A stretch of 37,660 nucleotides of DNA from Mageeibacillus sp. UBA1212 (GTDB lineage: Bacteria > Bacillota > Clostridia > UBA1212): the NCBI GenBank assembly GCA_002309655.1, contig DBXM01000044.1:1-37660 (forward strand), given 5' to 3'. This document shows positions 1-8,492 of this stretch, piece after piece. The notes under the pieces are model-generated. The model was not told where the DNA came from and did no database searches. It saw nothing but the letters and a program-made list of their open reading frames with translations. The position numbers and the translations under genes were made by a program. Positions within the stretch are counted from its first letter, which is position 1. Each line of letters begins with the position of its first letter.

Positions 1-25
1 CCCGAAAGTGCTCGCACTTTTGGGG
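1..25. other. Stem-loop at the left window edge
   Basis: Bases 1-11 (CCCGAAAGTGC) pair with bases 14-24 through an 11-bp arm including one G-T pair, leaving only a very tight loop around CTCG. There is no T-run after it, so it is not a convincing intrinsic terminator. It could be part of a dispersed intergenic repeat cut by the window edge. The function is unknown. Confidence 0.4.
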
Positions 26-68
26 AGAGGAGCCACAACGACGGAAGGGTGATTTCGGTTTTTTCTAT

Positions 69-386
69 TTGCGGATGAACGAATACTCCGGGAGACTTTC
101 GCGAAGATATGCCATGAACGGCGAGCGGGAACAGTGCCTTGAGGAGCTGAAGAATTCGGTTGAATATCTCAAAGCTTTTTTGGAATGGGCAAAGGGAAGC
201 GAGAAAGAAAAGCATACATCGCTGCTTCTGAACAGGCTTGAAATGTCGCGTTATTATACCAATACATCAGGCAGACCCATGAGTACAGAAACGATGGAAG
301 ATATTAAGCGTCAATGTTACGACCCCTACCGTGAGGATCCTGAATTCATACGAATCAAGACCGAACTTGAAGAAATAACCGTATAA
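69..386 (+). pseudogene. C-terminal remnant of an XRE-family regulator (TPR-like tail)
   Basis: The 105-residue product resembles the C-terminal helical region of clostridial XRE-type transcription regulators: a GEREQCLEELKNSVEY helix, then HTSLLLNRLE, then a closing YDPYREDPEFI motif. In that family these segments follow an N-terminal helix-turn-helix, which is absent here. The reading frame stays open to the window edge, but the residues encoded before position 69 do not look like the family, and the TTG and ATG (75) codons lack a good ribosome binding site. The gene is therefore either a decayed fragment or the tail of a gene broken by rearrangement. Family likeness is from memory of the pattern; decay is inference. 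A neighbour in the same region (the permease at 4469) also looks truncated. Confidence 0.5.
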
Positions 387-503
387 CCGTCGTATAATTG
401 CAGGATGACCAGGGGCTGTAAAAAACTCCCCGAATAAAAATACTTGTCATGCCTTACATATTTGACTACAAAGGAATTATACCCACTTTCACACTTTGTA
501 CAT

Positions 504-2906
504 TCACTCAACCGCTTTCTGTTTACCGAAAAGGATACAGCCAAGAGAAATATAGTCTCCGCGCACATGATCGATCCTGAACCTCGCCGAGCGGTCATAC
601 TCATATACCATGTATGCGCCGCCGCAATAATCCTTTAAAATTTTCACAGGAGCAATCAGGTTTAAGCTTTTTGCGTCAAACATCTCTACCGCGAGGCAGC
701 AGTCCGGAGCATTGGCAGTAAAACGGAGAGCCACAGTATATTTCTGCTTCCGTTTCAGCTTAATATCGGCGGTGAAAGACTGGGCGCAAACGTTATCATA
801 ATTTGTGCCGTAGGTTTCAGAGCCGCCGTTTTTGATGTAAATCCCGCGTGACAGGACGATATCTTCAACATATTCCGGAAGCTTTGATTTAACCATGGAA
901 GAGCAGTCAAAGAAGCCGTCGCTTCCGTATTTCTCATTGGCGTCGCGGTCGATGCCTTTGAAGGACGCAGGGTAGCAAAACATAGGTGCTCTGTACTTTT
1001 TAACCATTCCGGTATAATCGGCTCTGAAAGTGTATTCCCCGGCGGAAATGTTTTCATAATAACAAAAATCATCGTCTTCCTTGTCAAAGGTTGCAGGAGA
1101 ACCGTTCAATTCTATATTTGAAATACGCATTCCTGCCTTGGGGATGGCGACGAGAGCTTCCGTACCTTCGGGTACCGAAACATGATGAATTCCTTTTTTT
1201 ATGTCAAACGAGGCTCTTATTGTGCCGTGAGGCGTAGGCATATCGCCAATGACATTTTTTAACTGAGTGCCCAAGTGGGGGATAACCGAAAACTTCTCGA
1301 AACCCGGTTTGACAGGTTTTATACCCAGTACTTCCGTGCTTAGAAAAGCAAGGACGCCTGCGCTCCAGGGATGAGCAAGACTTGTATATCCCGCCTGACT
1401 GTTCGGCAAGGGACCGTTCTTGTCGATTTCGTCTTTCCAGCCCGGACGAAAAACTTCAAAGAAGCAGGTCCCGCCGTATTCTATCTGAGACCCCCAAAGA
1501 TCAAGGATCGATGATAAAGCATCATCGTATTTATCTGTTTTGGCGAGAGCCTTAAGGATAAAGAACTCGTTGAAGGGAGAATAGGATATGCGGTTGGTGC
1601 GGTCGTTAAAAAACTTTTTGAACAATTCTTCCCGGACCTTTCCGTCTGCGACACCGGCATTCACCGAGTCCGCAAAAGCATGGATGCCGCAGGACTTGTG
1701 CCATAAAGGATCGCTGCTTAAAAGAATACCCTTTTCCTCAGCATATCTCGCGCAACGCCGGGCGTCGTCCTGCAGCCCGAGCAAATTGAATATATCTGCA
1801 TATTTTTTGAAACATTCAATGGAAAGAAATTTATATGAAAGACGGTTCTCGGGTATGTCCGGGTTTTCAAAACCCGCGCCAAGGCGTTCATCCCAGCCGA
1901 AAAATGAGAGCGGATAGTTTTTGTCAAAGATTTCATTGGCGTGTTCCAGTCTTTTAACAGCCTCGTCGATCAAACTTAATACGCCTGCTTTATCTCCGGA
2001 AAAATCATAGTAGTCGGCAAGTGAAAGAAGCCAGTACAGTTCAAAACTTTCTATACCGTTCGGGTGTGCGGAAGTATGTTTCAGGTTTTCAAGCACAAAG
2101 TCATAGTTGGCAAATGCTGCAAGAGAAGCTGCCTGAGCGGTGTAAGCGTCTCCTGTCCACGAATGGCGATCACCGCGGTCAATAAGTATTGCCGACATGT
2201 AGTCTTTTTTCAAATTGACTCTAACGTCATAGGCTGCCGTGTACCAGATCCGGTTCAGCATCCGGTTGTCGCACTCAAATGAGCCGTAATAGTTGACCGG
2301 TTTTACCTGGCAGACAAGCCTTACGCCGGTGATATGAAAATCCTTTTTAAGTCCTTGTATATGAATGAAACCGAAGCGCACGCCCTCGTAAAGTTCCGGG
2401 TTAAGAACAAGCCTGTAAACGGTATCTGACACTTTTACGGGGTGCCTTGTCTTTTTTGATGACTGAACTCCCCGGTTAACGATCTCGGGACTTGTGTACT
2501 CGCTGACGCTTAACACAATGTTTTCCGGATCGCCAAGGTCAGGACTCATTATCTCAAGCCACGCCGCAAATTCCGAACCGAAGTCGATCATTACGGTACC
2601 ATCGCCTTTTACGGTTAAATCTGTATCACCGGAAAGCAACGATTCAAGGTTCAGGAAACTGTTATTGTACTCCGTTTCATACTTTACCGGATAGGCGAAG
2701 AAAACCCGCAGCTCGTTTCCTGCGCTCACGTCGTCAAAGCGATAAGACAGAAGAGGATCAGGGGAAAAAGCAGCACCGGCGTTTTTTACCAATGTCCCGC
2801 CCGATATGTGTTTATAAGGTTCTTCGATATCAATATTGGCGATATTGATTCTGAACCTGTCGGAATGATCGTTGCACATGAAACTCTGATTATCAATTGC
2901 CCGCAA
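504..2906 (-). CDS. GH78-like alpha-L-rhamnosidase
   Basis: Predicted glycoside hydrolase releasing terminal alpha-L-rhamnose from plant or bacterial glycans. The 800-residue protein has an N-terminal beta-rich region (about 30-205), a linker SFECDNRMLNRIW (209-221) that typically opens the (alpha/alpha)6 barrel, and the catalytic-domain signature DRGDRHSWTGD (243-253), which carries the acidic residues D243, D246 and D253 expected in GH78. A second acidic site, GGTCFFEV (E484), fits the family's general base position. A C-terminal beta domain follows the SLAHPWSAG segment (509-516), with an extra about 150-residue tail that may bind carbohydrate. No signal peptide is visible, so it is probably cytoplasmic. 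The start is a TTG 9 bases after mnmA; an ATG at 2879 is the alternative, and neither has a strong ribosome binding site. It is probably co-transcribed with mnmA, an odd pairing. Substrate specificity cannot be read from the sequence. Confidence 0.8.
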   Translation of the reverse strand: MRAIDNQSFMCNDHSDRFRINIANIDIEEPYKHISGGTLVKNAGAAFSPDPLLSYRFDDVSAGNELRVFFAYPVKYETEYNNSFLNLESLLSGDTDLTVKGDGTVMIDFGSEFAAWLEIMSPDLGDPENIVLSVSEYTSPEIVNRGVQSSKKTRHPVKVSDTVYRLVLNPELYEGVRFGFIHIQGLKKDFHITGVRLVCQVKPVNYYGSFECDNRMLNRIWYTAAYDVRVNLKKDYMSAILIDRGDRHSWTGDAYTAQAASLAAFANYDFVLENLKHTSAHPNGIESFELYWLLSLADYYDFSGDKAGVLSLIDEAVKRLEHANEIFDKNYPLSFFGWDERLGAGFENPDIPENRLSYKFLSIECFKKYADIFNLLGLQDDARRCARYAEEKGILLSSDPLWHKSCGIHAFADSVNAGVADGKVREELFKKFFNDRTNRISYSPFNEFFILKALAKTDKYDDALSSILDLWGSQIEYGGTCFFEVFRPGWKDEIDKNGPLPNSQAGYTSLAHPWSAGVLAFLSTEVLGIKPVKPGFEKFSVIPHLGTQLKNVIGDMPTPHGTIRASFDIKKGIHHVSVPEGTEALVAIPKAGMRISNIELNGSPATFDKEDDDFCYYENISAGEYTFRADYTGMVKKYRAPMFCYPASFKGIDRDANEKYGSDGFFDCSSMVKSKLPEYVEDIVLSRGIYIKNGGSETYGTNYDNVCAQSFTADIKLKRKQKYTVALRFTANAPDCCLAVEMFDAKSLNLIAPVKILKDYCGGAYMVYEYDRSARFRIDHVRGDYISLGCILFGKQKAVE

Positions 2907-2915
2907 AAGCGTTTC

Positions 2916-3989
2916 TCATCGGTCTATAACAGCTTTAATAACTCCGCCGCCGATAACCAAACCTCTTTCATCATAAAAAACGGCGGACTGCCCCTGTGCG
3001 GCAGCCCTCACGGGCTCGTCAAATTCAACTCTTACAGTGTCGTTTCTCGCTTTTTCGATAAATGCGGGCTGACCTTTGTGCCCGTATCTGATCTTGACAA
3101 TGCATCTTACTTTTTTACGGTCCTCAAGGCTCTCAATACTCATAAAGTTCAGATTATTGCAAAGTATTTCCCGATTGTAGAGAGAGTCACTCTTTCCGAT
3201 AACGACTTCGTTTTTTTCCGGGCGTATTTCCTTCACATAGCCCGGATATCCCAGGGAAATACCGAGCCCTTTTCTTTGGCCCACAGTGTAATATATGATT
3301 CCCTTATGCTTTCCCAGCACATTTCCGTCAGGATCTACAAAATAGCCTTCTTTTGCACAGCCTGTTTTGGCTGCAATAAAGTCCCCGTAGCTCCCGCCGG
3401 TCACAAAGCAAATCTCCTGAGAATCCGGCTTTGAAGCAACGGCAATTTCCGCCTCCTTTGCGATACTTCTGACTTCGTCTTTACTTAAACCGCCAAGAGG
3501 CATCAGCGTCACTGCAAGCTGTTCCTGGGTCAGCCTGTAAAGCATGTAAGTCTGGTCCTTTTCGGTATGGCAGGCTGTCTTCACCGTATACCTTCCGTTC
3601 TCAAGCTTTTCGACAGAAGCGTAGTGCCCGGTGGCAATATGATCTGCCCCGAAAACCTTGGCGTAAAACAGAAGCTTCTCCCATTTAACATACCTATTGC
3701 AAAAAACACAGGGGTTGGGTGTACGGCCGGAAAGGTATTCGCCGACAAAAGGCTCTACTATATGTCTCCTGAAATCCGACGTACAGTTTATGGGATAATA
3801 AGGTATGCCGATGCTTCTTGCTGCGTCTCTTGCATCGTCGATGTCGCAACAGCGTCCTTCGTCACCGTCTTCAGTCTGCCAGACCCTCAGGGTCACGCCA
3901 ATGACATCATATCCCTCTTTTTTAAGAAGATATGCCGCTACGGCGCTGTCGACTCCTCCCGACATTCCCACAACAACCTTATTACCCAT
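2916..3989 (-). CDS. mnmA: tRNA-specific 2-thiouridylase MnmA
   Basis: Catalyses ATP-dependent 2-thiolation of the wobble uridine U34 in tRNA-Lys, -Glu and -Gln, taking sulfur from a cysteine desulfurase relay. The 357-residue length is normal for the family. The PP-loop SGGVDS lies at 10-15 and binds ATP. The two catalytic cysteines are present: C94 in the NPCVFCN motif and C194 in SQEICFV. The ATGHY segment (119-123) and the C-terminal beta domains with GQRKGLGI are also intact, so the enzyme should be active. The start is the ATG at 3989; the upstream ribosome binding site is weak. It is followed after 9 bases by the rhamnosidase-like gene. No cysteine desulfurase gene, often adjacent in Bacillota, lies in the visible upstream DNA, which instead is a gene-free stretch. 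Confidence 0.96.
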   Translation of the reverse strand: MGNKVVVGMSGGVDSAVAAYLLKKEGYDVIGVTLRVWQTEDGDEGRCCDIDDARDAARSIGIPYYPINCTSDFRRHIVEPFVGEYLSGRTPNPCVFCNRYVKWEKLLFYAKVFGADHIATGHYASVEKLENGRYTVKTACHTEKDQTYMLYRLTQEQLAVTLMPLGGLSKDEVRSIAKEAEIAVASKPDSQEICFVTGGSYGDFIAAKTGCAKEGYFVDPDGNVLGKHKGIIYYTVGQRKGLGISLGYPGYVKEIRPEKNEVVIGKSDSLYNREILCNNLNFMSIESLEDRKKVRCIVKIRYGHKGQPAFIEKARNDTVRVEFDEPVRAAAQGQSAVFYDERGLVIGGGVIKAVIDR

Positions 3990-4389
3990 AATGATTTACT
4001 GCCCGGAACACATTGCTCTAAAAGAAATGCGATCATTCATCTTTTTTGAGTGGTTTAAAATTTTTTTCACCATCCCGGAAAAAGATTACGGCTGATTATA
4101 AACCTTTCTGCCTACTATGTCAATAGGTATATTCTGCTACTGTGCCGGGATCAAGGTATCAACACGGATTGGTATGGAAAAGCATTGGCGGCTTTGATAT
4201 CTTCCTGTGACGCATTTTTCACCAAGGTAACGCTACAGTTAGGTCCGTGGGAGATCGACTCGATTTAGTTTTCAAGTCATGTTATCCGTACACTGTATCT
4301 ATTTAGTCTGTACAGTGCATCTTTTAGGGATGTACAGTATACCCAAAACGGGCCTCTGCATCTAAATCGACCACACACCACACACAAAC
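3990..4389. other. Gene-free stretch upstream of mnmA
   Basis: About 480 bases separate mnmA from the permease at 4469. An AT-rich tract (4040-4070) may hold the mnmA promoter on the minus strand, but no clear -35/-10 pair could be fixed. On the plus strand a frame without a start codon (4059-4268) reads like coding sequence toward its end, possibly a decayed gene. The right part (4260-4370) holds inverted repeats and repeated GTACAGT-type motifs, listed separately. Base composition rises sharply just to the right of this stretch. Confidence 0.5.
4260..4370. repeat. Nested inverted repeats with GTACAGT motifs
   Basis: An outer pair of perfect 9-base arms, TCGATTTAG (4260-4268) and CTAAATCGA (4362-4370), encloses a second perfect inverted pair, CACTGTA (4291-4297) and TACAGTG (4311-4317). 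GTACAGT occurs at 4310-4316 and again at 4332-4338, and a reversed imperfect version (GTACACTG) begins at 4288. The arrangement could be an RNA structure, repeated operator half-sites, or a small non-autonomous element. The sequence does not decide among these. Confidence 0.5.
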
Positions 4390-4416
4390 GGGGAGTAGCC
4401 GCTAAGGTTACTCCCC
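4390..4416 (-). terminator. Probable terminator of the ABC export operon
   Basis: An 11-bp stem GGGGAGTAGCC / GGTTACTCCCC (one G-T pair) with the 5-base loop GCTAA lies beyond the 3' end of the minus-strand ABC genes. On the minus strand the stem is followed by CGTTTGTGTG, a modest T-rich tail. A second GC-rich hairpin with arms 4438-4443 and 4462-4467 sits directly after the permease stop codon and may add to termination. Confidence 0.5.
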
Positions 4417-4468
4417 ATGTTTGTTAAACAGCATATTGCGGCGACGAAACCCCGCCGGGTCCGCCGCA

Positions 4469-5527
4469 TTAAAAAATCAAAATCAGCGAAAGCAGCGCCA
4501 GGACACCGCCCGCGGCAATGCCGGCGATTTCGTTCCTGAAGATATAAGACAAAAGGCCCGCGACCGCCCCGGAGACGCCGGTCGTCAAAAGCAGTTTCAG
4601 ACCCTGATCGGTCACGATTTCAGAAAACGGCTTCACGCGCATGCCGCCGGAAGCGTTCACGAACACATCCCGGGGCAAGTTTCCTTCAAAAATCAGTCGC
4701 CCCGCGGCAAGCGCGACAGCGAACGAAGCCAGAACAGTCAAAGGCAGCACGACAACAAGAAGCAGAATTTTGGCGGCAATCAGCTTGCCGGCGCCGGGAA
4801 GGACCGCCGAAGGGTGCGGCACCTTGTTTTTCCTGTCTGCCGCGAAGACGTACGACGCGACGAAAGAACTGTAAACGACCGAGAGCAGAATCAAAATTGC
4901 CGGAATCTTCCCGGCGAAACCGGAGTAGCTGCCTTCGAGGGGCTTTTCGGGAATGCCGTTTTCGATGCGGAAAATGAGAAGCCGGTCTTCGGGAGTGTCG
5001 GCGGCTTCGGAAACGCGAAGTGCCAGCAGGTACCGGTAATCGGTGAATGAAGGATAGACGTCCAGGGCTTTGAGCTTCCGGTAGAGTTCCTGCCTCGGGC
5101 CGGAAGAGAGAAGAATCATTTTGTCGTAGAAGTAGTTGTAGTCGTCCGTCCGGATCGCCTGACACGCGGCCTCCGTGAAATTCTCCGGAGCCCCCGAGGA
5201 AAGAGCGAGTTGGGCAAGGGTGTACTGCCAGCAGCTCGTCGAAAAAATCTCTTTCTCCTGGAGAACTTCGCACAGCTTGATTTCATCTTTTATTGTTGCG
5301 ATTTCATTTTCAGTGGCGGAGGCTTCTTCAAGGCTTCTTTGGCAGGCGTAAATGCGGTTCGAGTAGTGGTTTTCAGGCAGATTTTCATATTTTGACAAGT
5401 CGGGAGACGCCCAGAAGGTGAGCAGAGTCCCGAGAGCGAGCGGCAGAAGGCAGAGCAAAACGACCGCGACGGCTATTTCCGGCCGCGCGAAAAGCTTCTT
5501 GAGTTCGTTTTTTAAAACGCCGCTCAT
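4469..5527 (-). CDS. ABC-2 type permease subunit, probably truncated
   Basis: Membrane subunit of an exporter of the type that pairs with the ATPase just upstream. The 352-residue protein starts at the ATG at 5527, 4 bases after the ATPase stop; an in-frame extension further upstream would overlap the ATPase gene and is unlikely. One transmembrane helix is near the N-terminus (about 15-37), followed by a large extracytoplasmic region of about 165 residues, then four hydrophobic helices toward the C-terminus. The protein stops at LLSLILIF, inside or right at the end of the fifth helix, whereas ABC-2 permeases usually have six; its relative at 6294 continues through more C-terminal membrane sequence. 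The stop lies at the composition boundary near 4.44 kb, so loss of the 3' end by rearrangement is possible. Cargo is unknown. Confidence 0.75.
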   Translation of the reverse strand: MSGVLKNELKKLFARPEIAVAVVLLCLLPLALGTLLTFWASPDLSKYENLPENHYSNRIYACQRSLEEASATENEIATIKDEIKLCEVLQEKEIFSTSCWQYTLAQLALSSGAPENFTEAACQAIRTDDYNYFYDKMILLSSGPRQELYRKLKALDVYPSFTDYRYLLALRVSEAADTPEDRLLIFRIENGIPEKPLEGSYSGFAGKIPAILILLSVVYSSFVASYVFAADRKNKVPHPSAVLPGAGKLIAAKILLLVVVLPLTVLASFAVALAAGRLIFEGNLPRDVFVNASGGMRVKPFSEIVTDQGLKLLLTTGVSGAVAGLLSYIFRNEIAGIAAGGVLALLSLILIF

Positions 5528-5531
5528 TGGT

Positions 5532-6290
5532 TCAGACACCTCCGGTCGCATTCCCGGTATCAATTGCATTCCCGGTATCAGGCGAGGTCCCGGCTTCGAT
5601 CCGCTTAAAGAATTCGCTTTCAAGGTCGTCTCCCAGTTCTTCCCGCTTGGTGACGGCAACGATCTTCCCTTTGTCTATAAAAATGTAACTGTCGCACAGC
5701 AGGCCGACTTCGTGAAGGTTGTGGCTGGAAATGAGGACGGTCGAGGCGCTTTTTGCCTTAAAATCGGTAACAATCGTTCGCAGGTCTCTGACGCCGACCG
5801 GGTCGAGGCCGTTCGTGGGTTCGTCGAGAAGCAGAAGGTCGGGGTTCCCGAGAAGGGCCTGAGCCATGCCCAGCCGCTGCCGCATTCCGAAGGAGTAGCC
5901 GGAGACCTTGTCGTTTTTCCGGTCGGAAAGGCCGACTTTTTCGAGAATTCCGTCGATTTCCGCGTCTGAAATGCCAGGTTTGACGTTTTGGATGAGCTTC
6001 AGGTGCTCCGTTCCCGTCAAAAAAGGGTAGAGTGAGGGGGTCTCGCTGATGAGGCCTATCCGGGAAAGCATTTCGGGCCGGCGGCGTCCGGGGTCGAAGC
6101 CGAGAACGTTCGCGTCGCCGCTGTCGCGCAAGGCGAGGCCGGTTATGATTTTAATGAGGGTGCTCTTGCCCGCGCCGTTGACGCCGATGAGCCCCACGCA
6201 CGAACCCTGTTCTATCTCCAGCGACACGCCGTCGAGGGCCCGTATCTTTCCGTATTGTTTTACAACGTTTTTCAGTTCAACGACAGCCAT
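5532..6290 (-). CDS. ABC transporter ATP-binding protein (BcrA/CcmA-like)
   Basis: ATPase that would energise the two neighbouring ABC-2 permeases. The 252 residues contain Walker A GVNGAGKST (36-44), a slightly degenerate signature SYSFGMRQR (about 131-139) in place of LSGGQ, Walker B LLLLDEPTNGLDP, and the switch histidine in SSHNLHE. This pattern, including the GMRQR signature, is typical of bacitracin-resistance/lantibiotic-immunity type exporters and of general ABC-2 systems. The C-terminus repeats DTGNA, encoded by a direct repeat with an 18-base period (5548-5580). It lies 3 bases after the 460-residue permease and 4 bases before the shorter permease, so the three are one transcription unit. 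A role in drug or peptide export is inference from family and context. Confidence 0.9.
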   Translation of the reverse strand: MAVVELKNVVKQYGKIRALDGVSLEIEQGSCVGLIGVNGAGKSTLIKIITGLALRDSGDANVLGFDPGRRRPEMLSRIGLISETPSLYPFLTGTEHLKLIQNVKPGISDAEIDGILEKVGLSDRKNDKVSGYSFGMRQRLGMAQALLGNPDLLLLDEPTNGLDPVGVRDLRTIVTDFKAKSASTVLISSHNLHEVGLLCDSYIFIDKGKIVAVTKREELGDDLESEFFKRIEAGTSPDTGNAIDTGNATGGV

Positions 6291-6293
6291 AGT

Positions 6294-7676
6294 TCAATCC
6301 TCACTGTATTTTTCAAGAACAAGTCCGAGCGAAATAAAGAATGCCGCGTGCAGCGTAAACGAAACCGCGGTCCACAAAAAACTCTGCCCCGGCGCGGCGT
6401 TGACGGCCACGACGAACGGCGTCCAGTCGGCCACCGAGAACACGCTGTACCTGAGCCAGTACCGTGAGCTTGGATGAAGCATTTGGACGAGTTTGCAGGC
6501 GAAAAACGAGATCGCGAAAAGCATTCCCGCAACGACGGAAACCGGCGTGTTCCTGGTGATGGCCACCGCGAAGAAAACGAACGAAACCGCAAGCACCGCA
6601 ACCGGAATCAACGCCGGGGCGTTCAAAACGAAGACCGCAAGCGGCGTGCAGAAAGTAGGTTTTCCGAGCAGCACGGCGAAAACGGTTTCAAACATGCTTC
6701 CTTTGCCTAAAATTAGGACCGCAAGCAGGCAAATTAAGGAATACAAAGCGAGCCCAAAGGCACTGAGAAGGGACGCTGCCAGCAGTTTTGCGACGTTTGT
6801 TTTAACGCGTCCGGCCGGGAGAAGGTAGATTGCCGGAATTTTCTTCCGTTTGCGGTCAACTCCGAAAACCGCCGCGGCCGCGAAGACGCCGATCATTCCC
6901 GCAAGCGGAATCTGAATGAGCTGCACGGACTGGGAGGCGGTGTAGAAAAACGAAGCGTTCGTCTCCGGATCGCCGGCGTTGTGCCTCGCGGCTTCTTTCA
7001 GCCATTCGTTTTCCTCATTCAGTTTTTTGATTTCTTCTTCACGCCCGCCGGCCGCGAGAAGAACCATGTTATAGGCGTATTGAGCGGCCCTGCTGACGTT
7101 GGCTTTTTTGTCCGGATCGCAGCCTGTTTCCAGCAGGAACGAGTAATTGTTATACCGCAGCAGCTCCAGGTCGTCGGCCGGCTCCTTGAAGGACTCGCAC
7201 ATGTTACTGAGGAAGAGGCCGGAGTCGTTCTCTTTCAACGCATTTTCGAACCCCGCGGCCAGATCGGATTCCCCCCTGGCCAGCGCGGCACACCTTGCGT
7301 CGACGCAGTCATACTGCCACTTACCGCCGCCGACGCCCTGCCCGGCAAGGATTTTATAGTACGCCAGCTGTTCACTTTCCTCAAAATCGGCGCTTTTGGA
7401 AAGTCTGTCAGCTTCGTCGGCATTGCCCGCGTTTCTTAGCTTTTCGGCATCGCTACGCAACTTTGAAATCAGTTTTTCGGTCTTTTCTATGAGTTGTTCC
7501 GGCGTGACGACAGCTTTTTCAGCGTTTTTGTGCAATTGAAGGGTCACCGAAAACTCGTCCCTGACGTCGGTGCAGAGGTGCAGGACCATTATTCCCGAAA
7601 GAACAATGATGAAGACGGCGAAAGGAAGGAGCTTGTTCTTCAGCTTTATGAATTCGTTTTTCAGACAACCGGCCAT
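6294..7676 (-). CDS. ABC-2 type permease subunit
   Basis: Integral membrane partner of the ATPase that follows it. The 460-residue protein begins MAGCLKNEFIKLKNK, typical of ABC-2 permeases in which a short basic N-terminus precedes the first membrane helix (about 17-36). A long extracytoplasmic loop, about 37-250 and rich in Lys, Glu and Ala, separates it from five or so C-terminal helices, among them QIPLAGMIGVFAAAAVFGVD and a pair around residues 345-400. After each second helix comes a DRKRKK-like basic turn, also present in the shorter permease (ADRKNK), so the two are paralogues and may form a heterodimer. It stands 75 bases after the small membrane-anchored protein gene. The substrate is not recognisable. 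Confidence 0.8.
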   Translation of the reverse strand: MAGCLKNEFIKLKNKLLPFAVFIIVLSGIMVLHLCTDVRDEFSVTLQLHKNAEKAVVTPEQLIEKTEKLISKLRSDAEKLRNAGNADEADRLSKSADFEESEQLAYYKILAGQGVGGGKWQYDCVDARCAALARGESDLAAGFENALKENDSGLFLSNMCESFKEPADDLELLRYNNYSFLLETGCDPDKKANVSRAAQYAYNMVLLAAGGREEEIKKLNEENEWLKEAARHNAGDPETNASFFYTASQSVQLIQIPLAGMIGVFAAAAVFGVDRKRKKIPAIYLLPAGRVKTNVAKLLAASLLSAFGLALYSLICLLAVLILGKGSMFETVFAVLLGKPTFCTPLAVFVLNAPALIPVAVLAVSFVFFAVAITRNTPVSVVAGMLFAISFFACKLVQMLHPSSRYWLRYSVFSVADWTPFVVAVNAAPGQSFLWTAVSFTLHAAFFISLGLVLEKYSED

Positions 7677-7751
7677 AGCGGCCTCCCGCGCGTTTAGCGT
7701 CGATTTATGAAGTTCAGTTGCATTTCCCGGCTTCGGCTAATTTCCCGGAAA

Positions 7752-8279
7752 TCAGGAAATTTTCCAGCTTCCGGAAACGTTTTTCAATGTAAAAGTGTAT
7801 TTTTGAACGGTGCGGTCGTAAGGGTCTTTTGAGATCACGCCGTCAATCGGGAGGTACAGCGTGACGCGTTCTTCCAGCTCCACCGTGAACTCGATCTCGT
7901 CAACCGCAACAAATTTGATTTTGCGCCATTCCATGACTTCGATTTCCCGGCGGCTGACCGTAAATTCCTTGGCGGCCTGTTTTTTCAGCGTGGAGGTGAT
8001 GAGCTTCCGGTATTTCCGCAACCCCGAGTCGGTCGTTAAGGGCGCCGCCTCGCCGCAAAGAGAGTCGATCAGCGCGTCAAAGGTCCGGTCGTCCATCGTG
8101 AGATTCTCGTTTTCAAAACAGTATTCGGGGGGAAGAACGCTCCTGCTTTCAAGCGCCAGGTACTTTTCGCACGTCTTTTTCGCGGCGTTCACGGAGGCGG
8201 CGGCATAGATAAGCGAGCCCGCAATCACCGCGGCCAGCGCTGCAAGAAGTGAAATAATAATGATTCTTCTTACTTTCAA
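7752..8279 (-). CDS. Small membrane-anchored protein of unknown function
   Basis: I do not recognise this 175-residue protein. It has a short basic N-terminus and one hydrophobic segment (about 5-28), then a mostly alpha/beta extracytoplasmic domain ending in FTLKNVSGSWKIS, a closing beta strand common in NTF2-like or lumazine-binding-like secreted domains. The start is TTG at 8279: TAGGAG stands 7 bases upstream on the minus strand and no better start exists. It is the first gene after a strong minus-strand promoter (8343-8371) and leads the ABC exporter genes, so it may be an accessory or sensor protein for that exporter. The stop codon region overlaps the palindrome ATTTCCCGGAAAT (7740-7752). 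Confidence 0.65.
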   Translation of the reverse strand: MKVRRIIIISLLAALAAVIAGSLIYAAASVNAAKKTCEKYLALESRSVLPPEYCFENENLTMDDRTFDALIDSLCGEAAPLTTDSGLRKYRKLITSTLKKQAAKEFTVSRREIEVMEWRKIKFVAVDEIEFTVELEERVTLYLPIDGVISKDPYDRTVQKYTFTLKNVSGSWKIS

Positions 8280-8342
8280 AATGTCGCTCCTAAACGTTCA
8301 ATCAGTCGAATGAGTTCAAATCTCTAAGCTGCTACCGGTTTT

Positions 8343-8371
8343 ATTATAGCACAGCGCCGCCTGCTTTACAA
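8343..8371 (-). promoter_or_regulatory. SigA-type promoter for the ABC export operon
   Basis: Read on the minus strand, TTGTAA (8371-8366) and a perfect TATAAT (8348-8343) are separated by 17 bases. The transcript would start near 8336 and reach the TTG start at 8279 with a leader of about 57 bases. It faces away from the promoter at 8408-8436, so the two operons are divergently transcribed and could be co-regulated. Confidence 0.75.
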
Positions 8372-8407
8372 CACGAACGGGTTCAGTGGCCGGGTGCGTT
8401 TTGTCCA

Positions 8408-8436
8408 TTGGAAAATATTCACTGAAAAGATATAAT
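8408..8436 (+). promoter_or_regulatory. SigA-type promoter for the XRE-sigma4 regulator
   Basis: TTGGAA (8408-8413), a 17-base spacer and a perfect TATAAT (8431-8436) form a good promoter. TTGTCC occurs at 8401-8406 and again at 8441-8446, just outside the promoter on each side. The second copy is part of the palindrome GTCCGGAC (8443-8450) at the expected start site. These are candidate operator half-sites, possibly for autoregulation. Confidence 0.75.
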
Positions 8437-8492
8437 TGCGTTGTCCGGACAGGAAGACGGACGGGACGTCAAAAAAGAAAGGAAGGCTCCGC

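Noticed and set aside
4059..4268. Plus-strand frame ending in a coding-like segment upstream of the composition boundary
   Set aside because: It has no start codon or ribosome binding site and no recognisable family; kept only as a possible decayed fragment in the description of that stretch.
4469..5659. Longer permease starting at 5659 (396 codons)
   Set aside because: The added 44 residues overlap the ATPase gene and are Gly/Pro-rich; the ATG at 5527 directly after the ATPase stop gives the normal family N-terminus.
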